The notes beneath the pieces were generated by a model. That model was not told the origin of the DNA and did not search any database. It saw nothing but the letters and a program-made list of their open reading frames with translations. This document shows, piece by piece, positions 27,629-35,763 of a stretch of DNA of 64,000 bases. The stretch covers positions 274,110 through 338,109 of the forward strand of contig PCWG01000042.1 of the NCBI GenBank assembly GCA_002787235.1, given 5' to 3'. Each line of letters starts with the position of its first letter. Position 1 is the stretch's first letter. The position numbers and the translations under genes were made by a program. The stretch comes from Nitrospinae bacterium CG11_big_fil_rev_8_21_14_0_20_45_15. Lineage in GTDB: Bacteria; Nitrospinota; Nitrospinia; Nitrospinales; VA-1.

Positions 27629-29257
27629 TTAATCGTCTAGGTTGATGCTGTGATTTTCTAATGTCGTAGCCAGCGATTTCCTTAACTTGATGTTAGATAT
27701 GTTGTAATCGATGAGGGCTTGATTTTCGGTGCTCTGGCTTTGCGCCAGATCTTCCTGAAATGTAAGAACGTTGAAACTTGTGGACAGACCGACAGCAAAT
27801 TTCTTTTCTTCTGCAGAGAGTTTTTCTTCAGCGAGTCTACTGGCGACACGCGATGCCTGAACTCGCTTGATATCCGTCTTGATCTGACGTGCCGCCTCGC
27901 GTACTTCGACAAGAATTTTATTTTCAATATCCTTTAAGGACATCAGTAATTGTGCGGCTTCCAGTCGAGACGCTGTTAACTGACTTTCTGCACCCCGGTT
28001 CCCAAGGGGATAGCTGAGCTGAATTCCAAATTTCCACGAATAGTAATCAGTTGAAAACATATTGGATAAAGACTCTCCATACGGTCCTCCATAGGGGCTG
28101 GTAACGGTTCCGCCGCTAAATCGTGTGATGGGTGTGGCTTTACCGCTGATTCCGTTGAGTCCGAGACTGCCGACCAGATCGAGAGAGGGGTAGAGTTGAT
28201 TTTCGTTGTATTTAACATCAATTTTTTTATTTTCCAATTCCACTTTTTTCGCCAGATAATCGGGGCGGTTTTTTAAAGCAATGCTCAAAAGTGACTCCAC
28301 ATCCATGTCAAATTTTTCAGAGAACTGCGGCAAATCTACGGGCACCAGGTCTTCCAGGCCACTTTTACTGGAAAATGAAATATTCAAAGCATTTTTTAAT
28401 TTGTCCTGATTATCCTGAATCAAATCTTCGGCACTCAGCAGTGCTTCCTCTCTGGAAGCGACATCTGACTGTGCTTGGAGAATTTCAATCGGAGCAAGAG
28501 TTCCGACATCCACTTGCGCCTTAACGCGTCTCTCTAAATCACGGGCACGCTCCAAAGATGTTTGCTTTACTTTAAGATCTTTAATGCTGAAAACGAGATC
28601 CCAGTAAATTGTTTCGGCGGTGCTGATGATTTCGATGACTTTTTCTTTGAAACCGTTTTTAGAAATGTCGACATCGTTGCTGGCTATTATAATGTCTTTT
28701 CGGTTGATTTCTATTCCCGCATTTTTTAACAAGGGTTGGGTGACGTTTAGCTCTAACTCTGCATTATAGCTGGCATTGAGACCGGCATTGGGAGAGTTGG
28801 TTTTGTTTGTAGAATTATTGAAATTGACAGTGTATTCGGCACCGGTCAATAGTTTTTGCTTGAGACTGAGGTTCCAGTTGGTGTCCTGATCCCTGTTTTT
28901 ATTAACGGCGGCTACTGCAGAGGAGGTTTGATTAGTTTTTTCCTTTGTGGCTAATTCTATACCTACTGTAGGGTCAAATTTGGATTCCGAGTCCGCAATG
29001 GACTGTTTTTTAATTTTTGAGTTAAATTCCTCGACAGCAATAGAGAGGTTGTTTTTGAGAGCACCGAGGACGGTTTCTTGTAAAGTGATTGGTTCTGCCT
29101 GTGATTTTTCCGGTGCGATGCTTAAAAATGCCAGGGCAATAAGAATTGTGATGCAGGCATTGCTGTTTGAACCTGTTTTAGATCGGATCTTTTTATGATT
29201 AATTTTTTCTTTGCAGGATGGTTTAAATGACATTCTTGCATACTTTCTGCATTGCAT
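27629..29257 (-). CDS. TolC-like outer-membrane factor
   Basis: 542-aa outer-membrane efflux protein and first gene of the operon. The signal peptide core is at about residues 36-54, so the listed N-terminus is long for a signal; a second ATG (at 29233, 'MSFKPSCKEKINHK') may be the true start, and neither has a clear ribosome site. The mature part has two efflux repeats with long alpha-helical stretches and 'PLLKNAGIEINRKDI' in the first. Together with the MacA-like adaptor, ATPase and permease it forms a complete tripartite exporter for an unknown substrate such as a peptide, lipid or antibiotic. Confidence 0.88.
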   Translation of the reverse strand: MQCRKYARMSFKPSCKEKINHKKIRSKTGSNSNACITILIALAFLSIAPEKSQAEPITLQETVLGALKNNLSIAVEEFNSKIKKQSIADSESKFDPTVGIELATKEKTNQTSSAVAAVNKNRDQDTNWNLSLKQKLLTGAEYTVNFNNSTNKTNSPNAGLNASYNAELELNVTQPLLKNAGIEINRKDIIIASNDVDISKNGFKEKVIEIISTAETIYWDLVFSIKDLKVKQTSLERARDLERRVKAQVDVGTLAPIEILQAQSDVASREEALLSAEDLIQDNQDKLKNALNISFSSKSGLEDLVPVDLPQFSEKFDMDVESLLSIALKNRPDYLAKKVELENKKIDVKYNENQLYPSLDLVGSLGLNGISGKATPITRFSGGTVTSPYGGPYGESLSNMFSTDYYSWKFGIQLSYPLGNRGAESQLTASRLEAAQLLMSLKDIENKILVEVREAARQIKTDIKRVQASRVASRLAEEKLSAEEKKFAVGLSTSFNVLTFQEDLAQSQSTENQALIDYNISNIKLRKSLATTLENHSINLDD

Positions 29258-29516
29258 TGTTGTTCAAATTGGGCTCGCCTCACGTTCGAGGGCAACCCCG
29301 CATGATTTATCAGTATTCCCTATTGTAACTCAAAAACGACCTTTGACAGGGAAATTTCGCATGATTTAGTCCTTATCAACATAATTAAATTTATCTCGAA
29401 GGAGCGACAAGATCATTGAATTTTATTACATTATCGGCAAGGGAGGATGAACCCTTGAGACAAATAGGATGAAAGTTGGGGAGATATGAGCTTTTCTGGG
29501 TGAGTGGGAGGAGATG

Positions 29517-30176
29517 CTATTCTGGGTTAAAAAAAAATCGAGCGTAAAGATATGCAATCGACTCATTGATGGTCTGACGTACCCCCGCGCTGTAAGCCCA
29601 CCACCGATCTGGATCGTAATGGTGGATGGTGGCCGAAACGGCTCCTACATTATAATTTTCTCCCAGCGCGAGTTGGTAGAGATACCAGGATCTTCGGCTA
29701 TGGACTCCTTCGGTAAAAACGTCAATCGCATTGATTTTTAAAGGGATTTCTAAAATTTTCTTTTTGACCGCCAAGGCTTCAGCGTAAGTTCTGTCCTTGA
29801 TTACTGTCAGCGTAGGTGCAACAAAAATCTTCTCTGTATTGAATCCCATTCTCTTTAAAGAATCGAAGCCAAGTTCTGCGAAGTTTTTGTATTTAGATGA
29901 AAATACGCCGCGGTCAATTTTCCCACCAGATACTATTAATACCTGGTAGTTTTTGCTTTTGTTAAAGATACCAATAGCTTCCTGTAGGTCTAAATCGGAT
30001 AGCCAGCCGCTGACAACAAGTGCCTGTCCTTTTGAAGGGTGGGATGCGGAAAGAAAAGGGTGGGTGGTGAGAATTGCGCTGATAAAGACAACAGCAGAAA
30101 CTAGAAACAACATGACCCAGCCATAAAGCGTCAGGGTTCTATGCGTTTTAATGACCGTGAACGCCGGCAAGGGCAT
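29517..30176 (-). CDS. DUF218 (YdcF/SanA/ElyC-like) membrane-anchored protein
   Basis: 219-aa protein with one N-terminal membrane helix (about 17-37) and a periplasmic DUF218 domain. The Rossmann-like strands show in 'GQALVVSGWLSDLDLQEAI' and 'YQVLIVSGGKI', and the acidic-threonine element in 'DRTYAEALAVKK' and 'DVFTEGVHSRRS'. Relatives SanA and ElyC affect envelope integrity and lipid carrier use, but the reaction is not established and the exact subfamily is uncertain. Same strand as the DUF507 genes, 29 bases after the second, so it may share their transcript. Confidence 0.7.
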   Translation of the reverse strand: MPLPAFTVIKTHRTLTLYGWVMLFLVSAVVFISAILTTHPFLSASHPSKGQALVVSGWLSDLDLQEAIGIFNKSKNYQVLIVSGGKIDRGVFSSKYKNFAELGFDSLKRMGFNTEKIFVAPTLTVIKDRTYAEALAVKKKILEIPLKINAIDVFTEGVHSRRSWYLYQLALGENYNVGAVSATIHHYDPDRWWAYSAGVRQTINESIAYLYARFFFNPE

Positions 30177-30205
30177 ATGAATGTGTTGCCTAGAGCACGG
30201 TTGCG

Positions 30206-30484
30206 TTATGCATCGTGTTTGTTTAAATATTCTTCATAGTGCTTATGATAGAGCACATCCCATTCTTGTGTGCCCTCACGCGCTTTATTTACGGTGTATG
30301 ATGACAGTATTTTTCGTGCGGCTTCATCAGCCATATCATCGATTTTCAGGTAATTCATCATTTCATCAGCAATTTCCAGACGAATGTCATTCAGATCGAC
30401 GGTGTAGTCGAGTTCGTCCCGCTTCTTGAAATCTTTGATGATTAAATTGCTGATATGGTTGACTTTCTCTCGGCTTAATTTCAT
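30206..30484 (-). CDS. DUF507 family protein (second of tandem pair)
   Basis: 92-aa DUF507 protein opening 'MKLSREKVNHISNLIIKDF', mostly helical and charged, no Cys and no membrane segment. It is about the size of, and alignable by eye with, the neighbour at 30497-30778. The start follows the first gene by 12 bases. DUF507 proteins occur as two adjacent copies in several bacterial phyla, but I know of no assigned function. Confidence 0.85.
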   Translation of the reverse strand: MKLSREKVNHISNLIIKDFKKRDELDYTVDLNDIRLEIADEMMNYLKIDDMADEAARKILSSYTVNKAREGTQEWDVLYHKHYEEYLNKHDA

Positions 30485-30496
30485 GGTTTTATTTGA

Positions 30497-30778
30497 TTAT
30501 AAGATCAAACCGCGATCTCGTGCTAGTTTGGTTTTGACGAGTTGGAAAACGCGTCCATAGTCCATCATGCTTCGTTCATAATCCTCGGTGCGTGCTTCAA
30601 GAAGCATTTTAACTTCCTCATTGAGCTGATCTTCAACCATCAGGTCGTCGGTAATGATAGTTGAAATGATTCCCTGGAGCTTTTCTGGTGTATCGTCCCA
30701 GATGAGCATATCTGAATTGAGCAAGCGGCGTGTGATCCTTTTGGAAAGTTTGCCGATAGTTTCTTTTGTGAGTCTCAT
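30497..30778 (-). CDS. DUF507 family protein (first of tandem pair)
   Basis: 93-aa DUF507 protein opening 'MRLTKETIGKLSKRITRRLL', paralogous to the next gene: both share the 'M-(R/K)-L-(T/S)-(K/R)-E' start, a central helix around a conserved acidic stretch and a C-terminal helix with Tyr/Asp ('MDYGRVFQLVKTKLARDRG'). Lies 58 bases downstream of tRNA-Gly on the same strand. Confidence 0.85.
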   Translation of the reverse strand: MRLTKETIGKLSKRITRRLLNSDMLIWDDTPEKLQGIISTIITDDLMVEDQLNEEVKMLLEARTEDYERSMMDYGRVFQLVKTKLARDRGLIL

Positions 30779-30836
30779 TTTATCTTATTCTTTCCTACGG
30801 ATATTAATCGTTTGCACTTTTAGTAATTAAAATTCA

Positions 30837-30912
30837 TGGAGCGGGAGACGGGGTTCGAACCCGCGACATTCAGCTTGGGAAGCTGACACTCTACCAACTG
30901 AGCTACTCCCGC
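30837..30912 (-). tRNA. tRNA-Gly (CCC anticodon), CCA encoded
   Basis: 76-base cloverleaf on the minus strand. Acceptor GCGGGAG pairs with CTCCCGC, followed by discriminator T and an encoded CCA. The D arm has 'GCTCAGTTGGTAGAG', the anticodon arm is TCAGC-TTCCCAA-GCTGA giving anticodon CCC, and the T arm has GGTTCGAACC. CCC reads GGG glycine codons. It heads the run into the DUF507 genes. Confidence 0.95.
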
Positions 30913-31500
30913 ACAAATTGCTGTTAGCAAATCTCTAACTTCATAGGCTTCACAAGTGAAAAGATACTGTATATCATGCTTGGTCAGCTAAAAGCGTTTT
31001 TTTAACACGATGTTTACATTGCCTAAAGAAAACCGGCATGGTTGCTAAACGTTGGTAGAGCTTTAAGAAACGACTCAAGTTTGCCCTGGCTCATTATGAC
31101 TTTCGTATTACCCGTTAAATTGCTGTGCTGGAGCGATCCCTGCTAAATTTGACTGGTAATACGAAAGACAGTCATTATCCATGATTTGAATACTTGAATC
31201 AAATAATTTTGTTTTTCAGTCAATTTGCAAATGCAAATCATATTGTATTTATGGAATGTATCCTTTAAGATAGGATCGTTTCCCTCTTCGCAGGATGATT
31301 CTAGCGGGTTATTCATTTTAATTTAATTAGTTTACGCGGAATCATACAGAAGTGGGATGCTTTTAAATAAGTGTGAATGGATGAATAGGCGGTATTTTTT
31401 AGCATCGTACTTATGATTGTATTATGCTGTTTTTCCTTACAACTTACTGTGAGGAAATTTTTGATTAATGCAAGAATTGAATTTAGGGAAGATATAATAC
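30913..31500. other. 588-base gene-free stretch between tRNA-Gly and tatC
   Basis: No coding region or recognised RNA. It contains a long inverted repeat at 31100-31167 (separate entry), and an AT-rich leader before tatC with AGGGAAGA 9 bases before its GTG. A TATAAT at 31493-31498 lacks a matching -35 at the right distance. Confidence 0.6.
31100..31167. repeat. Long perfect inverted repeat, possible small-RNA or terminator stem
   Basis: CTTTCGTATTACC (31100-31112) and GGTAATACGAAAG (31155-31167) are perfect 13-base complements separated by 42 bases; a TCATTAT motif flanks each arm (31091 and 31172). The arrangement can form a long stem on either strand. No T-run follows immediately, so a simple terminator is unlikely. 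Confidence 0.5.
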
Positions 31501-32373
31501 GTGGTTGCCCCTGTCCAGTTTACTGAAAAAGTTCCGATCAGCCAGCATTTAATAGAACTGAAAGACCGGTTGATTCGCGTCGCTATTGTCGTTGCTTTCT
31601 TTTTTGGCGTAAGTTTCTATTTTTTTGATATTTTTCGCTTGTGGTTGGTGGATCCGCTTCCTGAAAAATATGCAGAGTTGACTTTCATTACTCCGACAGA
31701 GCCATTTTTTACGGCTATGAAAGTCTCCTTCATGGCGTCTATTTTTATTTCCATGCCAGTGATCTTGCATCAGTTGTGGCTTTTCATTGCCCCGGGTTTA
31801 AAGGTGAAGGAAAAGAAAATCACCTTTATGTTTGTAAGTTTTGGGACCTTCTTTTTCCTCTTGGGTGGGATTTTTTGTTACTTTCTTGTATTGCCTCTAG
31901 GCCTCAAGTTTCTTCTGAATTACGGGGTTCAATATTGGAAAATGCAAGTCACCATTGCATTTTATTTTTCCTTCGTCGTCAAGTTGATGATGGCCTTTGC
32001 ATTTGCCTTTCAAACTCCCTTGCTGATGGTATTGCTGACGAAGTTTGGAGTGGTCAACACTGTGAAAATGCGGTTGTATCGCAAATGGGCCTTTCTGGGA
32101 GCATTTACTATTTCTGCCGTTCTGACTCCGCCTGATATTATCACTCAGGTTTTATTGGCAATTCCTCTCTATGGATTGTATGAGTTTGGAGCGGTTGTTT
32201 CACGTTGGTTTGAAGACCCCAAAGAGCGTGAAAGGGTGGAGAAGGAAATCATACTGGCGGCGCAAATGAGGAAAGCCAAGAGAGCGTCGTACAGCCCTCC
32301 GCCAAAAGCAAAAAGTAAGAAACCTGCGCCAAAGGTAGTTGTAAAGAAACCGCAGAGTAAAAAACCGTCTTAA
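31501..32373 (+). CDS. tatC: Twin-arginine translocase subunit TatC
   Basis: 290-aa polytopic inner-membrane protein that recognises twin-arginine signals. The N-terminal cytoplasmic 'ISQHLIELKDRLIRVAIV' and the following six membrane helices match TatC; 'FITPTEPFFTAMKVSFMASIF' and 'MPVILHQLWLFIAPGL' are the typical first periplasmic and cytoplasmic loops. After helix six there is a charged tail of about 55 residues rich in Lys and Pro ('PPPKAKSKKPAPKVVVKKPQ'), longer than in E. coli. The start is GTG with AGGGAAGA 9 bases before it. No tatA/tatB gene lies nearby. Confidence 0.9.
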   Translation: MVAPVQFTEKVPISQHLIELKDRLIRVAIVVAFFFGVSFYFFDIFRLWLVDPLPEKYAELTFITPTEPFFTAMKVSFMASIFISMPVILHQLWLFIAPGLKVKEKKITFMFVSFGTFFFLLGGIFCYFLVLPLGLKFLLNYGVQYWKMQVTIAFYFSFVVKLMMAFAFAFQTPLLMVLLTKFGVVNTVKMRLYRKWAFLGAFTISAVLTPPDIITQVLLAIPLYGLYEFGAVVSRWFEDPKERERVEKEIILAAQMRKAKRASYSPPPKAKSKKPAPKVVVKKPQSKKPS

Positions 32374-32377
32374 CAAA

Positions 32378-32515
32378 ATGCCTGCTCTTTGGGCTTGGTT
32401 TTATGGTGATTGGAGTGAGTCCACGATCTTATTTTTAACTTGGTGGACTGCGATTGTATCGGGGTTTGTTAAATGGAGGCTGGGGGAGGAAAAGGATGCA
32501 GTAGTCAGCGCGTGA
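32378..32515 (+). CDS. Possible 45-aa Trp-rich small membrane protein
   Basis: Short ORF beginning 4 bases after the tatC stop: 'MPALWAWFYGDWSES', a hydrophobic stretch 'TILFLTWWTAIVSGFV', then a charged tail. It has six Trp in 45 residues and could form one membrane helix. There is no good ribosome site, and its end overlaps the opposite-strand gene at 32505 by 11 bases. It is too short for the ORF track; I rate it possible only. Confidence 0.3.
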   Translation: MPALWAWFYGDWSESTILFLTWWTAIVSGFVKWRLGEEKDAVVSA

Positions 32516-33125
32516 TAGTGGAAAATGTTTTAAAGGCTCGAAGCCCCAGCTTTTCCCAATCCAAATCGGCAAATGCTTCTGCTGAAACTGGATAAATACG
32601 AATCAGTTTCAAAACTCCCACTTCCTCAATTTGTGAAAGAATTATTTGTGGATCTGTTTTCGATACAGATTTGAAGTTTTCGTCGTTCATTTCCCATTCC
32701 CAGGGAGATGTTGAGTAGTACACAGAACTCCATTCCTCTTCATTTTGAATTTCTGCCAGGCGTTTTGCAAATTGCGGAAGCCTTTCCCCTTTCAGTATCA
32801 GAGAAAAGCCCAGATAGTGTCCCCACCAAAAAAGCGCACGGAAAGTATAAAACTCAGTTTTTGAAAATTTTTGAGGCAGGTCAAAGGATACAAAGGGGAA
32901 ACAGTTGTGGTTTTCACCCCGTGCAATCTGCCCCTTTACTAAATCGGTTCCCTCAGGGAACACGATGCCGGATTCTTCACAATAGCGAGACAGTGAAGTT
33001 CTCATCGAGTCGAAGCGGGCTTCGGCTTTTTTCAAAATGTGAGGTTTGAGGCGGAACAATTCCACCGTATTGATCAGAGAAATTTCCTGAACTGTCCAGG
33101 AAGACAGTTCAGTTTCCGAGGTCAT
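32505..33125 (-). CDS. Hypothetical protein, last gene of motAB-pilZ operon
   Basis: 206-aa soluble protein that I do not recognise. It is mixed alpha/beta with a central aromatic-rich segment ('FYTFRALFWWGHYLGFSLIL') too polar overall to be a clear membrane helix, then an acidic section. No Cys cluster or signal peptide. It starts 30 bases after pilZ on the same strand, so it is the fourth gene of the motA-motB-pilZ run and may act with them. Confidence 0.65.
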   Translation of the reverse strand: MTSETELSSWTVQEISLINTVELFRLKPHILKKAEARFDSMRTSLSRYCEESGIVFPEGTDLVKGQIARGENHNCFPFVSFDLPQKFSKTEFYTFRALFWWGHYLGFSLILKGERLPQFAKRLAEIQNEEEWSSVYYSTSPWEWEMNDENFKSVSKTDPQIILSQIEEVGVLKLIRIYPVSAEAFADLDWEKLGLRAFKTFSTITR

Positions 33126-33155
33126 TTTTTTAAGGGGAGAGCGGTAGAATGCGAG

Positions 33156-33554
33156 TTACTTGTATTTCTTCTCGTCAAGTTCTTCTTTTTGACGAGTCAA
33201 AATATAATGGTGAATATCGTCTTCTTCCTGAGGTGATAAACCAACAATTTTTGCCCGACAAACATCGCCGTCATCAATTTTAAGAATTTCGACTTTTACT
33301 TCGATGGAATGTGAAAGATGAGGAAGGTGAATACTCAAAGGTAAAGCGATATTCTTTTGGAATGACCTATTTGCAAACGAAATTCCGCCCGCACTCAAAT
33401 CCAGAGCGGGCAAACTCACACCGTTGATTTTAAGGTTGACGGGGTTTTCTTTCGACGGATAGACGCGAAAAGCACCACGGGTTTCAACGGGCATTTTGAA
33501 CAGCAGTTTTTCTTCTTTCCCCGCCTCGTTATTTTTTTTCTTTTTCCAGAACAA
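33156..33554 (-). CDS. PilZ-domain protein (c-di-GMP binding)
   Basis: 132-aa single PilZ domain. The c-di-GMP motif is complete: the 'RGAFR' (RxxxR) arm near residue 29 and 'DLSAGGISF' (D/NxSxxG) about 22 residues later. A short Lys-rich N-terminus precedes it. The start is TTG at 33552-33554, supported by AGGAGGG about 6 bases upstream, and lies inside the end of motB (26-base overlap). A c-di-GMP receiver made next to a MotAB pair suggests brake- or stator-control as by YcgR or MotI; that role is inferred. Confidence 0.85.
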   Translation of the reverse strand: MFWKKKKNNEAGKEEKLLFKMPVETRGAFRVYPSKENPVNLKINGVSLPALDLSAGGISFANRSFQKNIALPLSIHLPHLSHSIEVKVEILKIDDGDVCRAKIVGLSPQEEDDIHHYILTRQKEELDEKKYK

Positions 33555-34953
33555 ATTCTACCCTCCTATTTTTTCTTCGACCGAGCTCGGTATCGTTTGA
33601 CGCGAGAGGAAATGTATCAGCATAACCCGTCGCGGTTAATTTTTCGGGACGGATCCCTTTGTCTATAAAATATCTTAATACTGCAGTAGCTCGTGCGGCA
33701 GACAACTCCCAGTTCGTTGGAAACCGGTCTGTAGAAATAGATTCGTCGTCCGTATGTCCCTGAATATGAACTTTGTAGTTATCATATTTCTTTACGATTC
33801 TGATGACTTCATCGAGTGCTGGCAAACCTGTTTTTTGCAAGTCTGCTGAAGCCGATGGGAAAAGAGAATTTCCAGGAACACGAACCACTATTTTAGCCTG
33901 ACTGGTATCTAAATCTAATTCAGTGTCTTCAACAACCTGATTGATATCAGTCAATATATCGTTTGATTTCATTCCTGTCAAATTCTGAATTGAATCTTTT
34001 ATTTGCGCACTATCAAGCATTTCCAATAACCCTATACTAGCACTTTCTTCTCCAAGAATGGCTTCTTTAAACTGTTGCATATTGACAGCAGCTATAGAGT
34101 AATAAAGGATGAAAAATGTTAATAAGAGCGTGACCATATCTGCGTAGGTAATCATCCAGGATTCGCCACTTTCTTCCTGAAGGTCCGAGACCATTTTGGC
34201 TTTTTTATTGCGCAGTTTTTTTAATTTTTCGCTCCACTCTTCTTCCAGTTGGCGTATCTTTCCTGTCAGCCTTTTATCAAACGTTTTTTTTGCTTCAGCC
34301 AGTTCTATTTCAAGATTTATCTTATCATTTTTAAGATGAGCAAGATCGTTTTTCAGTTCTTGGATGAGGTCGGAAGGTTTTTTTGCCCTGTTGGCCGCAG
34401 AATCCTCTGTTGCGCTGTATAAAACGGCTTCATAAGATTGAATGAGTTGGTTTTTTTCCTCAATCAGGCGAGAAAATTCTTCCTGATTGTTCTTGGCCTT
34501 CTCTTCCATCAATTTGACTTTTTCTTTAACTTGTTTGATTAAGTCAGGATTTTTTCGTACCTTTCGTACTTCCTTGATCAATAACTGTTTTTGTTTTTCG
34601 AGTTGTTGATTTTCATCTTTATGTAAGATGAGTTCTTGAGAAAGAGTTGTATTTTTTTTTCTAAGCTTGTTGAGGGCCTTGACTAATTTGGGATCTTGAA
34701 CGAAGACTTCTTTTTCAATCACTTCCGGTTCTTCGTCATCCGAAGAACCATGTTCCTCCCGCCCTTTTTGGAGAAGCAGTTCCTTTTCTCTGGCTTCCAG
34801 TTTGATCTTTAGCTCTTCAATCCTGTTTTTCCCAATTTCAAACAGAGCTTTGTACTTCTCATCTTCTTTTTGTTGAAGGGCGGCTTTCTTTTTGAAGTCG
34901 AGGGACTGGGCTCGGAGTTGCTCTTTAAGTGTCTGGATATTGTCCCTGGCCAT
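33529..34953 (-). CDS. motB: MotB-like stator protein with long N-terminal coiled coil
   Basis: 474-aa protein. Residues 1-262 are highly charged coiled coil, most unusual for MotB, whose cytoplasmic tail is normally about 28 residues. The single membrane helix follows at about 266-288, with the proton-path Asp D272 in 'MITYADMVTLLLTFF'. Residues 345-470 form the OmpA/peptidoglycan-binding domain ('SLFPSASADLQKTGLPALDE', 'GHTDDESISTDRFPTNWELS', 'LGRRKNRRVEFVLE'). The coil shares a conserved block with the MotB at 51335 ('YEAVLYSATED' vs 'YEKMLYGGLDP', then 'IQELKNDL' vs 'IAELKEEI'). Starts 36 bases after motA. Confidence 0.88.
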   Translation of the reverse strand: MARDNIQTLKEQLRAQSLDFKKKAALQQKEDEKYKALFEIGKNRIEELKIKLEAREKELLLQKGREEHGSSDDEEPEVIEKEVFVQDPKLVKALNKLRKKNTTLSQELILHKDENQQLEKQKQLLIKEVRKVRKNPDLIKQVKEKVKLMEEKAKNNQEEFSRLIEEKNQLIQSYEAVLYSATEDSAANRAKKPSDLIQELKNDLAHLKNDKINLEIELAEAKKTFDKRLTGKIRQLEEEWSEKLKKLRNKKAKMVSDLQEESGESWMITYADMVTLLLTFFILYYSIAAVNMQQFKEAILGEESASIGLLEMLDSAQIKDSIQNLTGMKSNDILTDINQVVEDTELDLDTSQAKIVVRVPGNSLFPSASADLQKTGLPALDEVIRIVKKYDNYKVHIQGHTDDESISTDRFPTNWELSAARATAVLRYFIDKGIRPEKLTATGYADTFPLASNDTELGRRKNRRVEFVLEKEKK

Positions 34954-34989
34954 TGGTCTGTAGAGGTATTGAGGTTGGAGATCTAAGCT

Positions 34990-35763
34990 CTAACGCTTCA
35001 TCACTTTTTTCTGCATGGGTTTACGCAGTTTCGCCGGTATGTAAGAGGATAACTTTTCATACACAAGCATGGGATTATTATCCGACAGAATTGAAATAGC
35101 CCCTTCAAAGATAATCTCCAGATTGATCACTTCCAGCATGGTTCTTGCGCGAAGTTTTCCTCCAATCGGAGTGAATATCAAGGTGGCCAATAAACTTCCG
35201 TAAAAAGTGGTCAATAGGGCGACGGCCATATTGGGTCCAACCGATTCAGGGTCGGACAAGCGGGTTAACATCTGAATCAAGCCGATCAGGGTTCCGATCA
35301 TGCCGAACGCCGGGGCATAGGTCGCCATCTTTTTAAATACATCCTGAATGATGAAATGTCGCTGTTTCATTGAGTCGATTTCAATGGTCAACGTATCCCG
35401 CATCATGTCCTCTTTGGTGCCATCGGCAATCAGGTTGCATGCTTTTTTTAGAAAGTCTTCATCAAACTCCAATTTGCTAAGAGCTACGATTCCCTGCCTG
35501 CGACTCAGGGTACAAAGTTCCACCATCGTCGATACCATGACGTTGGGGTCTTTTTTATCTTCACGAAATACAATTGCCGCCGCTCTCCAGGCAGACATAA
35601 CGTCCGTTATTTGGAAGGTAAGAAGTGTGGCCGCAATGGTTCCACCAAATACAATCATGATGCCTGGAATATTTAAAAAACTTCCCATATCCCCACCCAT
35701 GAACATGGCGGCCAATATGAGTGAGATTCCTGAAATGATTCCAGCGAAAGATGCTAAATCCAT
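34990..35763 (-). CDS. motA: MotA-like stator/ion-channel protein
   Basis: 257-aa four-helix membrane protein, close in size to flagellar MotA. It has 'GIISGISLILAAMFMGGDMG', the cytoplasmic loop between helices 2 and 3 and the helix 3-4 block 'APAFGMIGTLIGLIQMLTRL', 'FYGSLLATLIFTPIGGKLRART'. The Pro-Ala-Phe-Gly-Met and Pro residues of the MotA channel are present. First gene of a run motA-motB-pilZ-unknown; a ribosome site AGGAAG sits before the ATG and a sigma-28-like promoter lies about 64 bases upstream. Proton versus sodium use cannot be told. Confidence 0.9.
   Translation of the reverse strand: MDLASFAGIISGISLILAAMFMGGDMGSFLNIPGIMIVFGGTIAATLLTFQITDVMSAWRAAAIVFREDKKDPNVMVSTMVELCTLSRRQGIVALSKLEFDEDFLKKACNLIADGTKEDMMRDTLTIEIDSMKQRHFIIQDVFKKMATYAPAFGMIGTLIGLIQMLTRLSDPESVGPNMAVALLTTFYGSLLATLIFTPIGGKLRARTMLEVINLEIIFEGAISILSDNNPMLVYEKLSSYIPAKLRKPMQKKVMKR

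Noticed and set aside
31040-31075. Second tRNA suggested by a GTTGGTAGAG D-arm-like string
   Set aside because: No acceptor, anticodon or T arm can be formed around it.
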